Positions 10,327 through 19,958 of a stretch of 64,000 nt of DNA are shown one piece after another. Numbering within the stretch: position 1 is the stretch's first letter; the number at the start of each line of letters is the position of its first letter. A program made the translations under genes and the position numbers. A model generated the notes under the pieces. The model did not search any database. It saw nothing but the letters and a program-made list of their open reading frames with translations, and had not been told where the DNA came from. Source of the stretch: Candidatus Pantoea bituminis (lineage in GTDB: Bacteria > Pseudomonadota > Gammaproteobacteria > Enterobacterales > Enterobacteriaceae); the NCBI RefSeq assembly GCF_018842675.1, contig NZ_JAGTWO010000004.1, positions 1,054,001 through 1,118,000 of the forward strand, in the 5' to 3' direction.

Positions 10327-11130
10327 ATGGATTGGTTCGTCGTCAGCCCGCTGCTGGTTGGGCTGCTGTTCTTTGTTGCCATGCTGGCGGGCTTTATTGA
10401 TTCTATTGCGGGTGGCGGTGGCTTGTTAACGGTGCCTTCATTGCTGGCGGCGGGCCTTTCTCCCGCGCAGGCGTTGGCGACCAACAAGCTGCAATCAGTC
10501 GGCGGTTCGTTCTCTGCCAGCCTCTATTTTATTCGTCGTGGCGCGGTCAAATTAAACGAACAATGGCTCAACATCGCCATGACCTTTGTCGGGTCGGTGA
10601 TCGGTGCCGTGCTGATACAGCGGCTTCAGGCTGATATGTTACGTCAGGTTTTGCCGATCTTGCTGATTGCGATTGGGTTGTGGTTCCTGTTAATGCCGCG
10701 TATTGGTGAAGAGGATCGCGCGCGTCGCCTGTACGGTTTGCCGTATGCGTTGATAGGCGGCGGAACTATCGGTTTTTACGACGGCTTCTTCGGCCCCGGT
10801 GCCGGTTCCTTTTACGCGCTGGCTTTCGTAACGCTGTGCGGCTACAACCTCGCTAAAGCCACCGCCCACGCCAAAATTCTTAACTTCACCTCCAACTTTG
10901 GCAGCCTGCTGTTTTTTATGTTTGGCGGCAAAGTGGTGTGGGGAACCGGCGTGATTATGATGCTCGGCGCATTCTGCGGCGCGCGTCTCGGCGCAAGATT
11001 GGTGCTGACGCGTGGTCAGAAGCTAATTCGTCCGATGGTGGTGATTGTCTCAGCGGTAATGAGTATCAAACTATTGTGGGACAGCCACGGTAGCAGCTTT
11101 ATGGCGTGGTTCGCCACGCTGCACTTGTAA
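10327..11130 (+). CDS. yfcA: TauE/SafE family membrane protein YfcA
   Basis: Inner-membrane permease of the TauE/SafE (DUF81) family, 267 aa (E. coli YfcA 269), with about eight hydrophobic segments. It has the family's N-terminal GFIDSIAGGGGLLTVPSLL and central IGFYDGFFGPGAGSF repeats. Family members move organic sulfur compounds or sulfite out of cells, but the YfcA substrate is unknown. Eight bp after mepA, inside the aroC operon. Confidence 0.92.
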   Translation: MDWFVVSPLLVGLLFFVAMLAGFIDSIAGGGGLLTVPSLLAAGLSPAQALATNKLQSVGGSFSASLYFIRRGAVKLNEQWLNIAMTFVGSVIGAVLIQRLQADMLRQVLPILLIAIGLWFLLMPRIGEEDRARRLYGLPYALIGGGTIGFYDGFFGPGAGSFYALAFVTLCGYNLAKATAHAKILNFTSNFGSLLFFMFGGKVVWGTGVIMMLGAFCGARLGARLVLTRGQKLIRPMVVIVSAVMSIKLLWDSHGSSFMAWFATLHL

Positions 11131-11173
11131 TGGATGATGCCAAATGGCGCCTATTTCCTCTCAAAATGACAGC

Positions 11174-11718
11174 ATGAACACAACACATCACTATGAGCAG
11201 CTGGTTACGCTGTTTGATCGCTGCTTCAGCGACGACTTTCAGACCCGTCTAATTAAAGGCGATGACGAACCGATCTATCTTCCGGCAGATGCCGAATCGC
11301 CGTGGAACCGCGTGGTTTTTGCTCACGGTTTCTACGCCAGCGCGCTGCATGAAATCTCACATTGGTGTATTGCCGGTGAAGCACGCCGCAAACTGGTTGA
11401 TTTTGGTTATTGGTATTGCCCGGATGGCCGCGACGCGTTGACGCAAAGTCAGTTTGAAGCGGTAGAAGTGAAGCCGCAGGCGCTGGAATGGATGTTTTGT
11501 GTTGCGGCAGGCTTTCCTTCAACGTGAGTTGTGACAATCTCGAGGGAGATTGTGAGCCGGATCGCATTGCTTTCCAACGTAAGGTTCATGCTCAGGTCAT
11601 GTCTTATTTGGAGCAGGGTATACCCGCACGACCCGCGCGTTTTATTGCAGCATTAGCTAAATTTTATGGCAGGCCTTCGTTGACGGCCTCACAGTTTCCC
11701 TGGCCGGAAGATCTGTGA
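11174..11718 (+). pseudogene. epmC: EF-P hydroxylase EpmC, frameshifted as read
   Basis: EpmC (YfcM) hydroxylates the beta-lysylated lysine of elongation factor P. The N-terminal frame (MNTTHHYEQL to FCVAAGFP) and the +1-shifted C-terminal frame (FNVSCDNLEGD to SQFPWPEDL) align end to end with E. coli EpmC. The break is at 11516-11519 (CCTT): one extra C or T restores a 181-aa protein. The conserved HEISHWCIAG metal-site segment is present. The start at 11174 matches the family; an in-frame ATG at 11144 adds ten unrelated residues. A sequencing undercall is the likeliest cause. Confidence 0.88.
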
Positions 11719-11750
11719 CCTGTGAAGGCACATCAAAAAGAGGAATTGAG

Positions 11751-12032
11751 ATGATCGCAGAATTTGAAGCGCGTATTCTGGCCCTTATTGACGACATGGT
11801 TGAACACGCCAGCGACGATGAGCTGTTTGCCAGCGGTTATTTAAGCGGCCACCTCACGCTGGCTGTCGCCGAAATCGAACGACTGGATGAGCACACGCCT
11901 GAAGCATTACAGATTCACGTTACACGCAGTCTGCAGAATGCGATTGCCGCAGGCGAGTTATCACCGCGCGATCAAGCGCTGGTGGTAGGCATGTGGGACA
12001 ATCTGTTTTTGCAGGCGCGCAAATCGGCCTGA
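11751..12032 (+). CDS. yfcL: YfcL family protein
   Basis: 93-aa conserved protein of unknown function. It opens [17 protein letters not shown] and carries [17 protein letters not shown] and [10 protein letters not shown], all shared with E. coli YfcL (92 aa). ATG at 11751 follows AAGAGGAATTGAG. An upstream in-frame ATG at 11715 overlapping the epmC end gives 12 non-conserved residues and is rejected. Last gene of the prmB-aroC run. Confidence 0.9.
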   Translation: MIAEFEARILALIDDMVEHASDDELFASGYLSGHLTLAVAEIERLDEHTPEALQIHVTRSLQNAIAAGELSPRDQALVVGMWDNLFLQARKSA

Positions 12033-12038
12033 ATATGC

Positions 12039-12056
12039 AGGGCGGCATGCCGCCCT
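12039..12056. terminator. Palindrome between convergent yfcL and mnmC
   Basis: Perfect 18-bp palindrome (GGGCGG / CCGCCC arms around CATG) right after the yfcL stop and touching the mnmC stop. It lacks an adjacent T-run, although TTTTTTACC begins about 8 bp further on. Probably a bidirectional terminator or mRNA 3' end. Confidence 0.45.
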
Positions 12057-14063
12057 CAACCCACTTTTTTACCTTTCAGCAGTTTTCTCACCCAATAACG
12101 ATTCGGATTAAGCGCTGCTAACGTAGCGGCATCTAACGGCTGCGGTTCACCTGCCAGTTGCGCCGCCAGCACTTCTGCGGCCAAAGGCGCGCTGCACAAA
12201 CCGCGCGAACCCAGCGCACCAAACAGGTAAAGTTGTGGATAATGTGGCGCATCAGCGATATCGCCATTTTGCGCACGCTGTGCCGGTAAATCCTGATATT
12301 GCGCCAGCGTGGCGGCATAGTCTGGCGCACTACCGACCATCGGTAAGTGATCGCGGGTTGCGCAACGCACGCCGATACGCGCTTCCCCGGCGCTGACATC
12401 AACCTGCTTAGCCCAGGGGCTTTCAGGCAGGCAATGAAGTAAACGCGTACGGTTTTCCTGCTGATCGGCTTCGCGATAATCAGATTCGGTTTCACCACGA
12501 CGGTAGCTGGCACCGATGCAGTGCGTGCCAAATTGCGGGCTGATCGGCGTTAAATAGCCGTCGTAACAGAGTACTGTTTGCAGCGCATCCAGTCCCGGCG
12601 TAGAAGGCACATGACTCACCTGGCCCGCCACCGCGTAAACCGGAAGCTGCTCGGTTAACGAAAAGTCCGTTAAGGCGTGTCCACTCGCCAGCACCACAGT
12701 GTGATGCTGCACTGCAGCAGAATCAGCAAACTGTAACGTCCAGCTTTCTTCCTGATAAGACATATCAGTCACACGATGCAGCCAGTGAATCCGCAAGCCT
12801 TGTTCTTCACCGCGAGCCAGCATCGCGGCAGTCAACTCTGCAGGGGAAAGCCAGCCGCCTTGCGGATAAAAATCCCGCCGCAGCCCAACGGTAGATTGGC
12901 CAACGCTTCAGCCTGCTGTTGATCCACGCCATGCGCTAACGCATCGGGCAAGGCCATCTTCAGCATCTGGTCAATTTTCGCCGCGCTTTTTTCATCCCAT
13001 CCCAGTTGCAACACGCCGCTCCAGCTGTGCTCATATTGAACCGGTAATTGATCGTATAAACGACGTGCGAAACTGAAAGCGGCAGGGAAAAAGGTCGCAA
13101 GTGCGGGATCGTGTTGATTGAGCAACGGATAAAGCGCGCCCTGACGGTTGCCTGACGCGCCCAGCGCGGGCGCGTCATCGGCGCAGTAAAGCGTTACGCG
13201 CCAGCCTCGTCGCAGCAAAGCCAGCGCCAGCGTCGCGCTGGCTACGCCGCCACCGATTAATGCGATCTCTCGCTGTCGCGCGGCGGGTCGAGAATACCAG
13301 GGTTGGCGCACAGGTAGCGCGGGTGCGGCCGCGAGTTGACCGCTTAGCATTTCGCGTTTAGGTCCAAAACCTTTGCGTCGCGTGACGGCGAAACCGGCGT
13401 CTTGTAATCCACGACGGACAAAACCAGCGGCGGTAAACGTGGCAAACGTGCCGCCATGCCGTAGCAATGTTGCCATGGCGTTAAACAGCGCTGGCGTCCA
13501 CATATCGGGGTTTTTCGAGGGGCAAAGCCATCCAGAAACCACGCATCAACCTGACGATAAAGGCTGTCATCGAGGCTATGAATTAATGCATTAATATCGC
13601 CTAACCACAGGTCAAGGGTAATGCGTCCGCCATCAAAAAGCAGGCGCTGACAGCCGGGCAGAGCGATCGGCCATTGCTGTTGCAATTGTTCTGCCCACGG
13701 GGCGAGTTCAGGCCAATGCCGCAGTGCCGCGATTAAATCATTCTGCGTTAAAGGAAATTTCTCAAAGCTAATGAAATGCAGACGCTGCAATCTGGCATTG
13801 GGTTGCTCAATGCGAAATGCCTCAAAGGCTTGCCAAAGCGTAAGAAAATTGAGCCCGGTACCGAATCCACTCTCAGCAACGATCAATAAATCTCGCTCAT
13901 GATGGGCGAAACGCTGTGGAAATTGGTTGCCACCAAGGAAGACGTAACGCGTCTCTTCAAGGCCGTTATCGTTAGAGAAATAGACATCTTCAAAGGCTCG
14001 GGAAACAGGTGTACCCTGTTCATTCCAGCTTAGTTCGGCGTGTTCGACCGGCGTTGATTTCAC
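12056..14063 (-). pseudogene. mnmC: Bifunctional tRNA modification enzyme MnmC, two frameshifts as read
   Basis: MnmC completes mnm5(s2)U34 in tRNA: an FAD-dependent C-terminal domain removes the carboxymethyl group and the N-terminal domain methylates the product. The methyltransferase part opens [20 protein letters not shown] and contains [13 protein letters not shown]. The oxidase part has the FAD fold [18 protein letters not shown] and ends [14 protein letters not shown]. The frame shifts at the G4 run 13519-13522 and again at the A5 run 12868-12872. One extra base in each gives 669 aa against 668 in E. coli. Divergent from fabB. Confidence 0.9.
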
Positions 14064-14139
14064 GGCAAAGGCTCATTTTTCAGGCAGTGGCGCGATTTTA
14101 GCGACCAGCGTGACATGACGCAAATTTACAAAAGGAAAT

Positions 14140-14180
14140 GGCTGATCGGACTTGTTCGGCGTACAAGTGTAAGCTAGAGT
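14140..14180 (+). promoter_or_regulatory. fabB promoter with FadR and FabR sites
   Basis: 14140-14156 (GGCTGATCGGACTTGTT) matches the FadR activator site. 14158-14175 (GGCGTACAAGTGTAAGCT) matches the FabR palindrome. A -35 TTGTTC (14152-14157) and -10 TAGAGT (14175-14180) with 17-bp spacing put FadR over the -35 and FabR between the hexamers, as described for E. coli fabB. Confidence 0.7.
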
Positions 14181-14217
14181 GCACGTCAATCCAAAAGATG
14201 TGGAAGAGGACTATTGA

Positions 14218-15438
14218 ATGAAACGTGCGGTGATTACTGGCTTGGGGATCGTTTCCAGTATTGGTAATAATCAGCAAGAGGTGCTGGCATCTCTGCGTGA
14301 AGGCCGTTCTGGCATCACATTTTCTCAAGAGATGAAAGATTCCGGCATGCGTAGTCACGTCTGGGGTAACGTTAAGTTAGATACCACCGGCCTCATCGAT
14401 CGCAAAATCGTGCGTTTTATGAGTGATGCGTCCATCTATGCTTATCTTTCCATGGAAGAAGCGATTAAAGATTCTGGCCTGACCAACGAAGCCTATCAGA
14501 ACAACCCACGTGTGGGTCTGATTGCCGGTTCAGGTGGCGGTTCTCCGCGTTATCAGGTGTTCGGCGCAGACGCAATGCGTAGCCCGCGTGGCCTGAAAGC
14601 AGTAGGTCCGTATGTCGTGACTAAAGCGATGGCGTCAGGCGTTTCAGCCTGTCTGGCTACACCTTTCAAAATTCACGGTGTGAACTACTCAATCAGCTCT
14701 GCCTGTGCGACCTCTTCACACTGTATCGGTAATGCGGTTGAGCAAATTCAGCTGGGCAAACAAGACATCGTGTTTGCTGGCGGCGGTGAAGAGTTGTGCT
14801 GGGAAATGTCCTGCGAATTCGACGCCATGGGCGCGCTTTCTACCAAATATAATGAAACGCCTGAAAAAGCTTCTCGTACCTATGACAACGACCGCGATGG
14901 CTTTGTTATCGCAGGCGGCGGCGGCATGGTTGTGGTCGAAGAGCTGGAGCACGCGCTGGCACGTGGCGCGCACATCTACGCTGAAATCGTAGGCTACGGC
15001 GCAACATCCGACGGCGCAGACATGGTTGCACCATCAGGCGAAGGCGCAGTGCGCTGCATGAAGATGGCGATGCAGGGCGTTGATACCCCGATCGATTATC
15101 TGAACAGCCACGGTACTTCAACGCCAGTGGGCGATGTGAAAGAGCTGGGTGCAATCCGTGAAGTGTTCGGTGATAACACGCCTTACATTTCTGCAACCAA
15201 AGCCATGACCGGTCACTCATTGGGTGCAGCGGGCGTGCAGGAAGCGATTTATACCCTGCTGATGCTGGAGCACGGCTTTATTGCGCCAAGCATTAACATC
15301 GACTCGCTGGATGCAGCGGCAGAAGGCATGAATATCGTGACTAAGCCGACTGAAAAAGCGCTGAAAACCGTTATGTCTAACAGCTTCGGTTTCGGTGGCA
15401 CCAACGCGACTCTGACGATGCGTAAGTATCAGGCTTAA
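14218..15438 (+). CDS. fabB: 3-oxoacyl-[ACP] synthase I (FabB)
   Basis: Condensing enzyme KAS I, which elongates acyl-ACP with malonyl-ACP and is needed for unsaturated fatty acid synthesis. 406 aa, the E. coli length. Active-site Cys163 (SSACATSSH), His298 ([11 protein letters not shown]) and the second His in [11 protein letters not shown] are all visible, as is the C-terminal [12 protein letters not shown]. Divergent from mnmC. A FadR/FabR-type promoter lies upstream and a terminator downstream. Confidence 0.97.
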   Translation: MKRAVITGLGIVSSIGNNQQEVLASLREGRSGITFSQEMKDSGMRSHVWGNVKLDTTGLIDRKIVRFMSDASIYAYLSMEEAIKDSGLTNEAYQNNPRVGLIAGSGGGSPRYQVFGADAMRSPRGLKAVGPYVVTKAMASGVSACLATPFKIHGVNYSISSACATSSHCIGNAVEQIQLGKQDIVFAGGGEELCWEMSCEFDAMGALSTKYNETPEKASRTYDNDRDGFVIAGGGGMVVVEELEHALARGAHIYAEIVGYGATSDGADMVAPSGEGAVRCMKMAMQGVDTPIDYLNSHGTSTPVGDVKELGAIREVFGDNTPYISATKAMTGHSLGAAGVQEAIYTLLMLEHGFIAPSINIDSLDAAAEGMNIVTKPTEKALKTVMSNSFGFGGTNATLTMRKYQA

Positions 15439-15460
15439 GGTTTCACCTCATCTTTACCTC

Positions 15461-15487
15461 AAGGGTCGGCTTGCCGGCCCTTTTCTT
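15461..15487 (+). terminator. Intrinsic terminator of fabB
   Basis: GC-rich stem GGGTCGG / CCGGCCC with one G-T pair and a tight CTTG loop, then TTTTC. Confidence 0.8.
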
Positions 15488-15582
15488 TGACATAATTCTA
15501 ACCCCTTGCCAGAATTCCCTTTCGCTCGACTGTGGTGTAGTCCTGCCTTAACGACCATTCTCGTTACGTAAGCGTTCACGTT

Positions 15583-15636
15583 AACCAACGCATAAATCTT
15601 CTGTTACGACAGAAGGCGCGCGCGTCGTTGGTTTTT
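15583..15636 (+). repeat. Nested inverted repeats in the yfcJ leader
   Basis: Outer arms AACCAACG (15583-15590) and CGTTGGTT (15626-15633) enclose an inner hairpin CTTCTGT / ACAGAAG (15598-15604 / 15609-15615, loop TACG). The outer right arm runs straight into a T5 tract. It could be an attenuator or a terminator upstream of yfcJ; function is inference. Confidence 0.5.
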
Positions 15637-15673
15637 GCCGTCATGGCACGTCTCAGAACAAGGAGTTACGTTA

Positions 15674-16857
15674 ATGTCCTCTTCAGCCGCTGAATCGCAA
15701 GTTCAGTCGACCTTTCCTTTGGCTTGCACCTCGCTGGCCGTATTCCTGACTTATCTCACTGCGGGCCTGGCTTTGCCGGTTATCCCGCTCTATGTGCATC
15801 AAGAGTTAGGAATGAACAACGTGATGGTGGGCATCGCGGTTGGCATTCAGTTCTTTGCCACTTTGCTCACGCGGGGTTTTGCCGGACGTCGAGCCGATCA
15901 GCATGGCGCAAAACTCACCACGCAACACGGCATGTTAGCGATAGCCTTAGTGGGGCTGGCTTACCTCGCTGCTGCGCTGCTGCCGGTGCCAATAGAGGCG
16001 AAGTTCGGCTTGCTGTCGATAGGTCGTTTGCTGCTCGGCTTTGGCGAAAGCTTGCTGCTGACCGGGAATCTGACATGGGGCATGGGTTTAGTTGGGCCAA
16101 AACGTTCTGGTTTGGTGATGTCATGGAACGGCATGGCGATTTATGGATCGCTGGCAGCGGGCGCGCCACTCGGCTTATTGCTGCATCAGCAAGGGGTTTT
16201 GCGCTGTTGGGCGCGGTTGCCGTCGTGCTGCCGCTGATTGCGCTGGGGTTGAATAATTGGATCAAAGCCGTGCCGGTTGTCGGCGGCGAGCGGCCTTCGC
16301 TGTTCAGCGTGGTACGCAGCATTTTTCAGCCGGGGCTCGCGCTCGCGCTGCAAGGTGCCGGTTTTGCGGTGATCGGTACTTTTACCTCGCTCTATTTTGT
16401 TGCACAACACTGGGGCAATGCGGGCTTTACCCTTACCGCATTTGGCCTGGCGTTTGTGCTGGTGCGTCTCCTTTTTGGTGGCTTGCCGGATCGGTTGGGT
16501 GGCGTAAAAGTGGCGATGATTTCGCTGCTGGTGGAAGCCTGCGGATTGCTATTGCTGGGACTGGCAACGCAAAGTTGGATGGCATTAATGGGGGCTGCTT
16601 TGACCGGCTGCGGTTGCTCACTGATCTTTCCGGCGCTGGGCGTAGAAGTGATTAAACGCGTTTCTCCGCAGGTGCGCGGCACCGCGCTTGGGGGCTTTTC
16701 TGCATTCCAGGATGTCGCTTACGGAGCCAGCGGGCCGCTCACCGGATTGCTGGCGACCGCGCTGGGTTACGGTTCTGTCTATTTGGCAGGTGCGTGCTGC
16801 GCGGTACTCGGGATTTTAGTTACCTGGCGCTTTGCGCGTCAGCCGCAAACAGCTTAG
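15674..16857 (+). pseudogene. yfcJ: MFS transporter YfcJ, frameshifted as read
   Basis: Major facilitator superfamily efflux-type permease related to E. coli YfcJ (392 aa). The first frame ([25 protein letters not shown], motif [21 protein letters not shown]) ends abruptly after LLLHQQG. The next frame continues with [13 protein letters not shown] to RFARQPQTA. One missing base in GGGGTTTT (16193-16200) explains the break and would restore 394 aa. ATG at 15674 follows AAGGAGTTACGTTA. Its last 38 bp overlap the convergent MocR-type gene. Substrate unknown. Confidence 0.88.
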
Positions 16858-18254
16858 CCAGCTTGTCACATCCGGCAACGATTTCGCCGGGTGTGAGAGC
16901 AGAAAAGCCCAGTAGCCAACCTGGCTGTCGAATATCACTGGTATATAACGGGCTTAGCCTCGGCAGTTGCAATCCTGCTTGCGCGGCGAGGTTGGTCAGC
17001 CTCGCTTCATCTCCCTGCTTCAGTGATACCGCCATTTGCAAGCCGCCTGTGCGGGCCATTGGCGTGATCCACGGCGCAAGGCGCTGCTCAATTTGCTCTA
17101 TTAGCAGGTCGCGGCGACTGCGATAAAGCTGCCGCATCAAACGCAAATGGCTGGTGAAGTGACCTTGCTGCATAAACTCGGCGGTAATCGCTTGCGGCAA
17201 CAGGGCGCTGTGTCCATCCATGACGCTGCGCGCCTGACCGAGAGGTATCACCAGTTCAGGGGTACCACCATCCAGGCCAGCCTCAGTGAAGGAAACAGTG
17301 ATTTTGAAAACGTCCCTAGCGTGATGACGCGACTATGCGAATCCAGTCCTTGCAGCGCTGGCGTTGGGCGTTCGTCATAGTGAAATTCACTGTCGTAATC
17401 ATCCTCAATTAGCCAGCTGCGATGACGTCGCGCCCAATCAAGCCAGGCTAAACGGCGCGCTAAACTCATGGTCACACCCGTTGGATAATGATGCGCAGGC
17501 GTCAGATACATCAACTTTGCTGCCCCGGCCTGAAGTTTCGCGCCTTCCTGATCCAGCGCAATGCCGCGACAGTTTGCACCTGCCGCGAGAAAAGCATTAC
17601 GCGCGCCGGGATAGCCCGGTTCCTCCAGCCAGACTTCATCACCCGGATCGAGAAACATCAGCGCCAGCAGCTGTAGCGCCTGCTGTGAACTGGTGAGAAT
17701 GATCACCTGTTCGGGTTGGCAATGTATGCCACGCGACAAGGCCAGATAATCTGCCACCGCATGGCGTAAAGGCTGATAACCCAGCGGATCGCCGTAACCC
17801 ATCACCGCGCTGCCAAGCGAACGCTGCACAGTGGCGCTGATTCGCCGCCAGATTTGCTGAGGAAAGGCGCGAAGTTCTGGCGAACCGGCGGCAAAAGCCT
17901 GTGGAAAGAGCGGATCCTGGCAACCCCGGTTGCTAATACACGGTTACCGCGCAGGGAGAAGTGGGGCAGTTGCGTTAACGCCGTGCTGCGCGCTTTATTG
18001 GGCATGGTGATAGCCACAAAACTGCCGCGCCCGATTTCACGTCGTAAATATCCTTCGCTTTCCAACTGCGCGTAAGCCGCTTCCACCGTCACACGCGACA
18101 GGTTTAAATCCGATGCCATTTGTCGCGTCGAGGGCAGCTTTTGATCCACGGACAAATGGTGATTCGCTATCGCCAGACGCAGCGTGGCGCACAAACGTTC
18201 ACGCAGTCCACCCGACGCTTGATGATGGAAAAGTTGCAGCAGCGGTGTGCTCAT
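16820..18254 (-). pseudogene. MocR/PdxR-type PLP-dependent transcriptional regulator, two frameshifts as read
   Basis: GntR-family HTH fused to a class I aminotransferase-like domain. The N-terminal HTH (about 37-70) has KLPSTRQMASDLNLSRVTV. The aminotransferase part shows YGDPLGYQPLR, LEEPGYPGA, IEDDYDSEFHYD and the PLP-lysine segment GTFSKSLFPSLR. Frames switch at CC 17916-17917 and at the G4 run 17259-17262; one base added at each gives about 478 aa. It is divergent from a rhodanese-like gene, which is its likely target. Not part of the E. coli yfcJ-flk interval, so it looks lineage-specific. Confidence 0.82.
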
Positions 18255-18341
18255 ATTGGTCTTATTGTGAGAGATAAATGGGTATCAATGATCAGTCCAC
18301 TTTGCCGTAAACTGGCTGCACTTCACAACAGGAGAATCACC

Positions 18342-18797
18342 ATGTCATCTGTATTACGTTTTCCGCCCGTTTCTTCGCAGCAAAGTCTGGCGTACCTGGA
18401 AACCAAATTGGCTTATTACACGGATGCCTGGGATCTCGCCGAAGATTTGGCGCAGCAGGTGAGTGAAATTGTGGTGATCGATGCACGATCAGCGGAGATC
18501 TATCGCGCTGGGCACATTTGCGGCGCCATCAGCTTTCCTCATCGCATTATGGATGAAGCATCAACAGCACAGTTAGATCGCAGTAAACTCTATGTCACTT
18601 ACTGCGATGGCATTGGCTGCAATGGCTCAACGAAAGCGGCGTATAAGCTCGCCACCTTGGGTTTTCAGGTGAAAGAGTTGATTGGCGGCCTGGATTTCTG
18701 GAAGCGCGATGGCCATCCGATGGCGTGGGGTAATGCGCCAGGCGAATGGCCAGGCGCAATTTCAACTACAGGCGATGCCGCATCATGCGGCTGCTAA
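18342..18797 (+). CDS. Rhodanese-like domain protein
   Basis: 151-aa single-domain protein. The rhodanese fold is seen in VVIDARSAEIYRAGHICGAI and in the active-site region YVTYCDGIGCNGST, where the first Cys is the likely sulfur carrier. It is followed by AAYKLATLGFQVKELIGGLDFW, the usual C-terminal helix pattern. The protein ends in a Cys-Gly-Cys tail (AASCGC) that could join persulfide transfer. ATG at 18342 follows AGGAGA; upstream in-frame starts run into the divergent MocR gene. Substrate and role unknown; regulation by the adjacent MocR protein is inferred. Confidence 0.82.
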   Translation: MSSVLRFPPVSSQQSLAYLETKLAYYTDAWDLAEDLAQQVSEIVVIDARSAEIYRAGHICGAISFPHRIMDEASTAQLDRSKLYVTYCDGIGCNGSTKAAYKLATLGFQVKELIGGLDFWKRDGHPMAWGNAPGEWPGAISTTGDAASCGC

Positions 18798-18807
18798 TGC
18801 AGCGTCT

Positions 18808-19848
18808 TTAAAGGACGATCCACAATAAAAATGCAATCACCAGCAAGGCGATGAAGATAACCAGCAACGGCCGCTGCGCCAGCGGTTGGAGTGACGGCGG
18901 CAAGGAGGCCGCAACGGGTGCCCAGATTGGCTGAGGTTTGATTTCACTGGCGGCCAAAGGCTGCTCAGACATTCTTTCAGCCCGACGTGAGAACAAAAAG
19001 TTCAGCAGATCCTGCGTTTGGGTAGGCGTAAGCACCGTTTGCGGTGTCGCCTGGAATCGCTGCTGGCTGTAATCCTCCATCATGCGCTGTTCGGTCTGCG
19101 CCAGCGGCTGCTTCAGCGAGGCTTCTAGCAGTTGCAGCGTTGGCGCGCTGTGCTGACTCAGGGTTTGACGCACCTGTAAATATTGCGTCAGCAGCGGGAA
19201 ATGGCGTGATGGGATCGGATCGCCGCTGGTAAGGTTCACCAGTTTCAACGCTGAGGCCCACAATTTGCCGCTGGATTCGCCCGTTGCGGCGGCCAAACGA
19301 ATGATCTGTTGGTTCAGGGTGTGATGCTCAGCCGGTAACAGGCTGCGATCGCTGGAGCGCGTTTGCTGCGGCTGCGGAATCGCCATTTGGCCATTTTGCA
19401 GCATGGTCAGTACCTGACGTAGCTGATCCTGACTCAAGGCACTTAAAACGGTTTGACCAAACTGCTGCCGAATAAAGTCGCTCACCGCCTGACGATTGTT
19501 GCCCTGCGGCAGTAAATCGGTTAGCTGGGTCATCAACTGGCGCGTCGCGTGGCCGGTTTGTGCTTGCGTCAGGCGCACCGTGAGGTATTGCTCGGCAGCA
19601 GGAAAATGACGTGACTGCAACTCGGCGTCACTCTTCACATTCACTTCACGGCGTATACCAGACCAAAGCTCAGGCGCTTTAAGATTGCTCAGCGACAAAA
19701 TGCGCACAATCAGGCGTTCCAGCGTGGTGCGTTGCGCAGGAGAGAGTGGCTGTTCTCCAGGCGCAGAACCGGGACGAGGTGCGCCCGTTTGCGGATTTAC
19801 AGATGAACGATCGCCGACCGGCACACCGGGGCCGCTAACAGGTTGCAT
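18808..19848 (-). CDS. flk: Flagella biosynthesis regulator Flk
   Basis: Tail-anchored inner-membrane protein that in Salmonella helps couple flagellar ring assembly to hook-type secretion control. 346 aa (E. coli 331). A Pro/Gly-rich N-terminus is followed by family segments SRHFPAAEQYL, GNNRQAVSDFIR, IPQPQQTRSSDRSLLPAEH and RQTLSQHSAPTL. It ends in a hydrophobic anchor (residues about 326-346, LLVIFIALLVIAFLLWIVL). The ATG has AAGGAATCCGCC upstream. It sits at its E. coli position relative to pdxB, but an accessory block separates the two. Confidence 0.9.
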   Translation of the reverse strand: MQPVSGPGVPVGDRSSVNPQTGAPRPGSAPGEQPLSPAQRTTLERLIVRILSLSNLKAPELWSGIRREVNVKSDAELQSRHFPAAEQYLTVRLTQAQTGHATRQLMTQLTDLLPQGNNRQAVSDFIRQQFGQTVLSALSQDQLRQVLTMLQNGQMAIPQPQQTRSSDRSLLPAEHHTLNQQIIRLAAATGESSGKLWASALKLVNLTSGDPIPSRHFPLLTQYLQVRQTLSQHSAPTLQLLEASLKQPLAQTEQRMMEDYSQQRFQATPQTVLTPTQTQDLLNFLFSRRAERMSEQPLAASEIKPQPIWAPVAASLPPSLQPLAQRPLLVIFIALLVIAFLLWIVL

Positions 19849-19911
19849 GGCGGATTCCTTGGGGAAAACAGAACAGCGTGGGGTGCGCCGGAATGAGAAT
19901 GCGCCATGATA

Positions 19912-19940
19912 ACAAAAGCCCCGGGAAATCCCACGGGGGC
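19912..19940 (-). terminator. Intrinsic terminator of tctCBA
   Basis: On the minus strand GCCCC...GGGATTTCCC...GGGGC forms a long stem followed by TTTTG, 19 bp beyond the tctA stop. Confidence 0.75.
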
Positions 19941-19958
19941 GCTCGCGTTTCGGTGGAA

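Noticed and set aside
11514-11522. Programmed frameshifting in epmC or other split genes
   Set aside because: No consistent slippery heptamer or downstream structure is shared by the sites, and the E. coli homologues are read in one frame.
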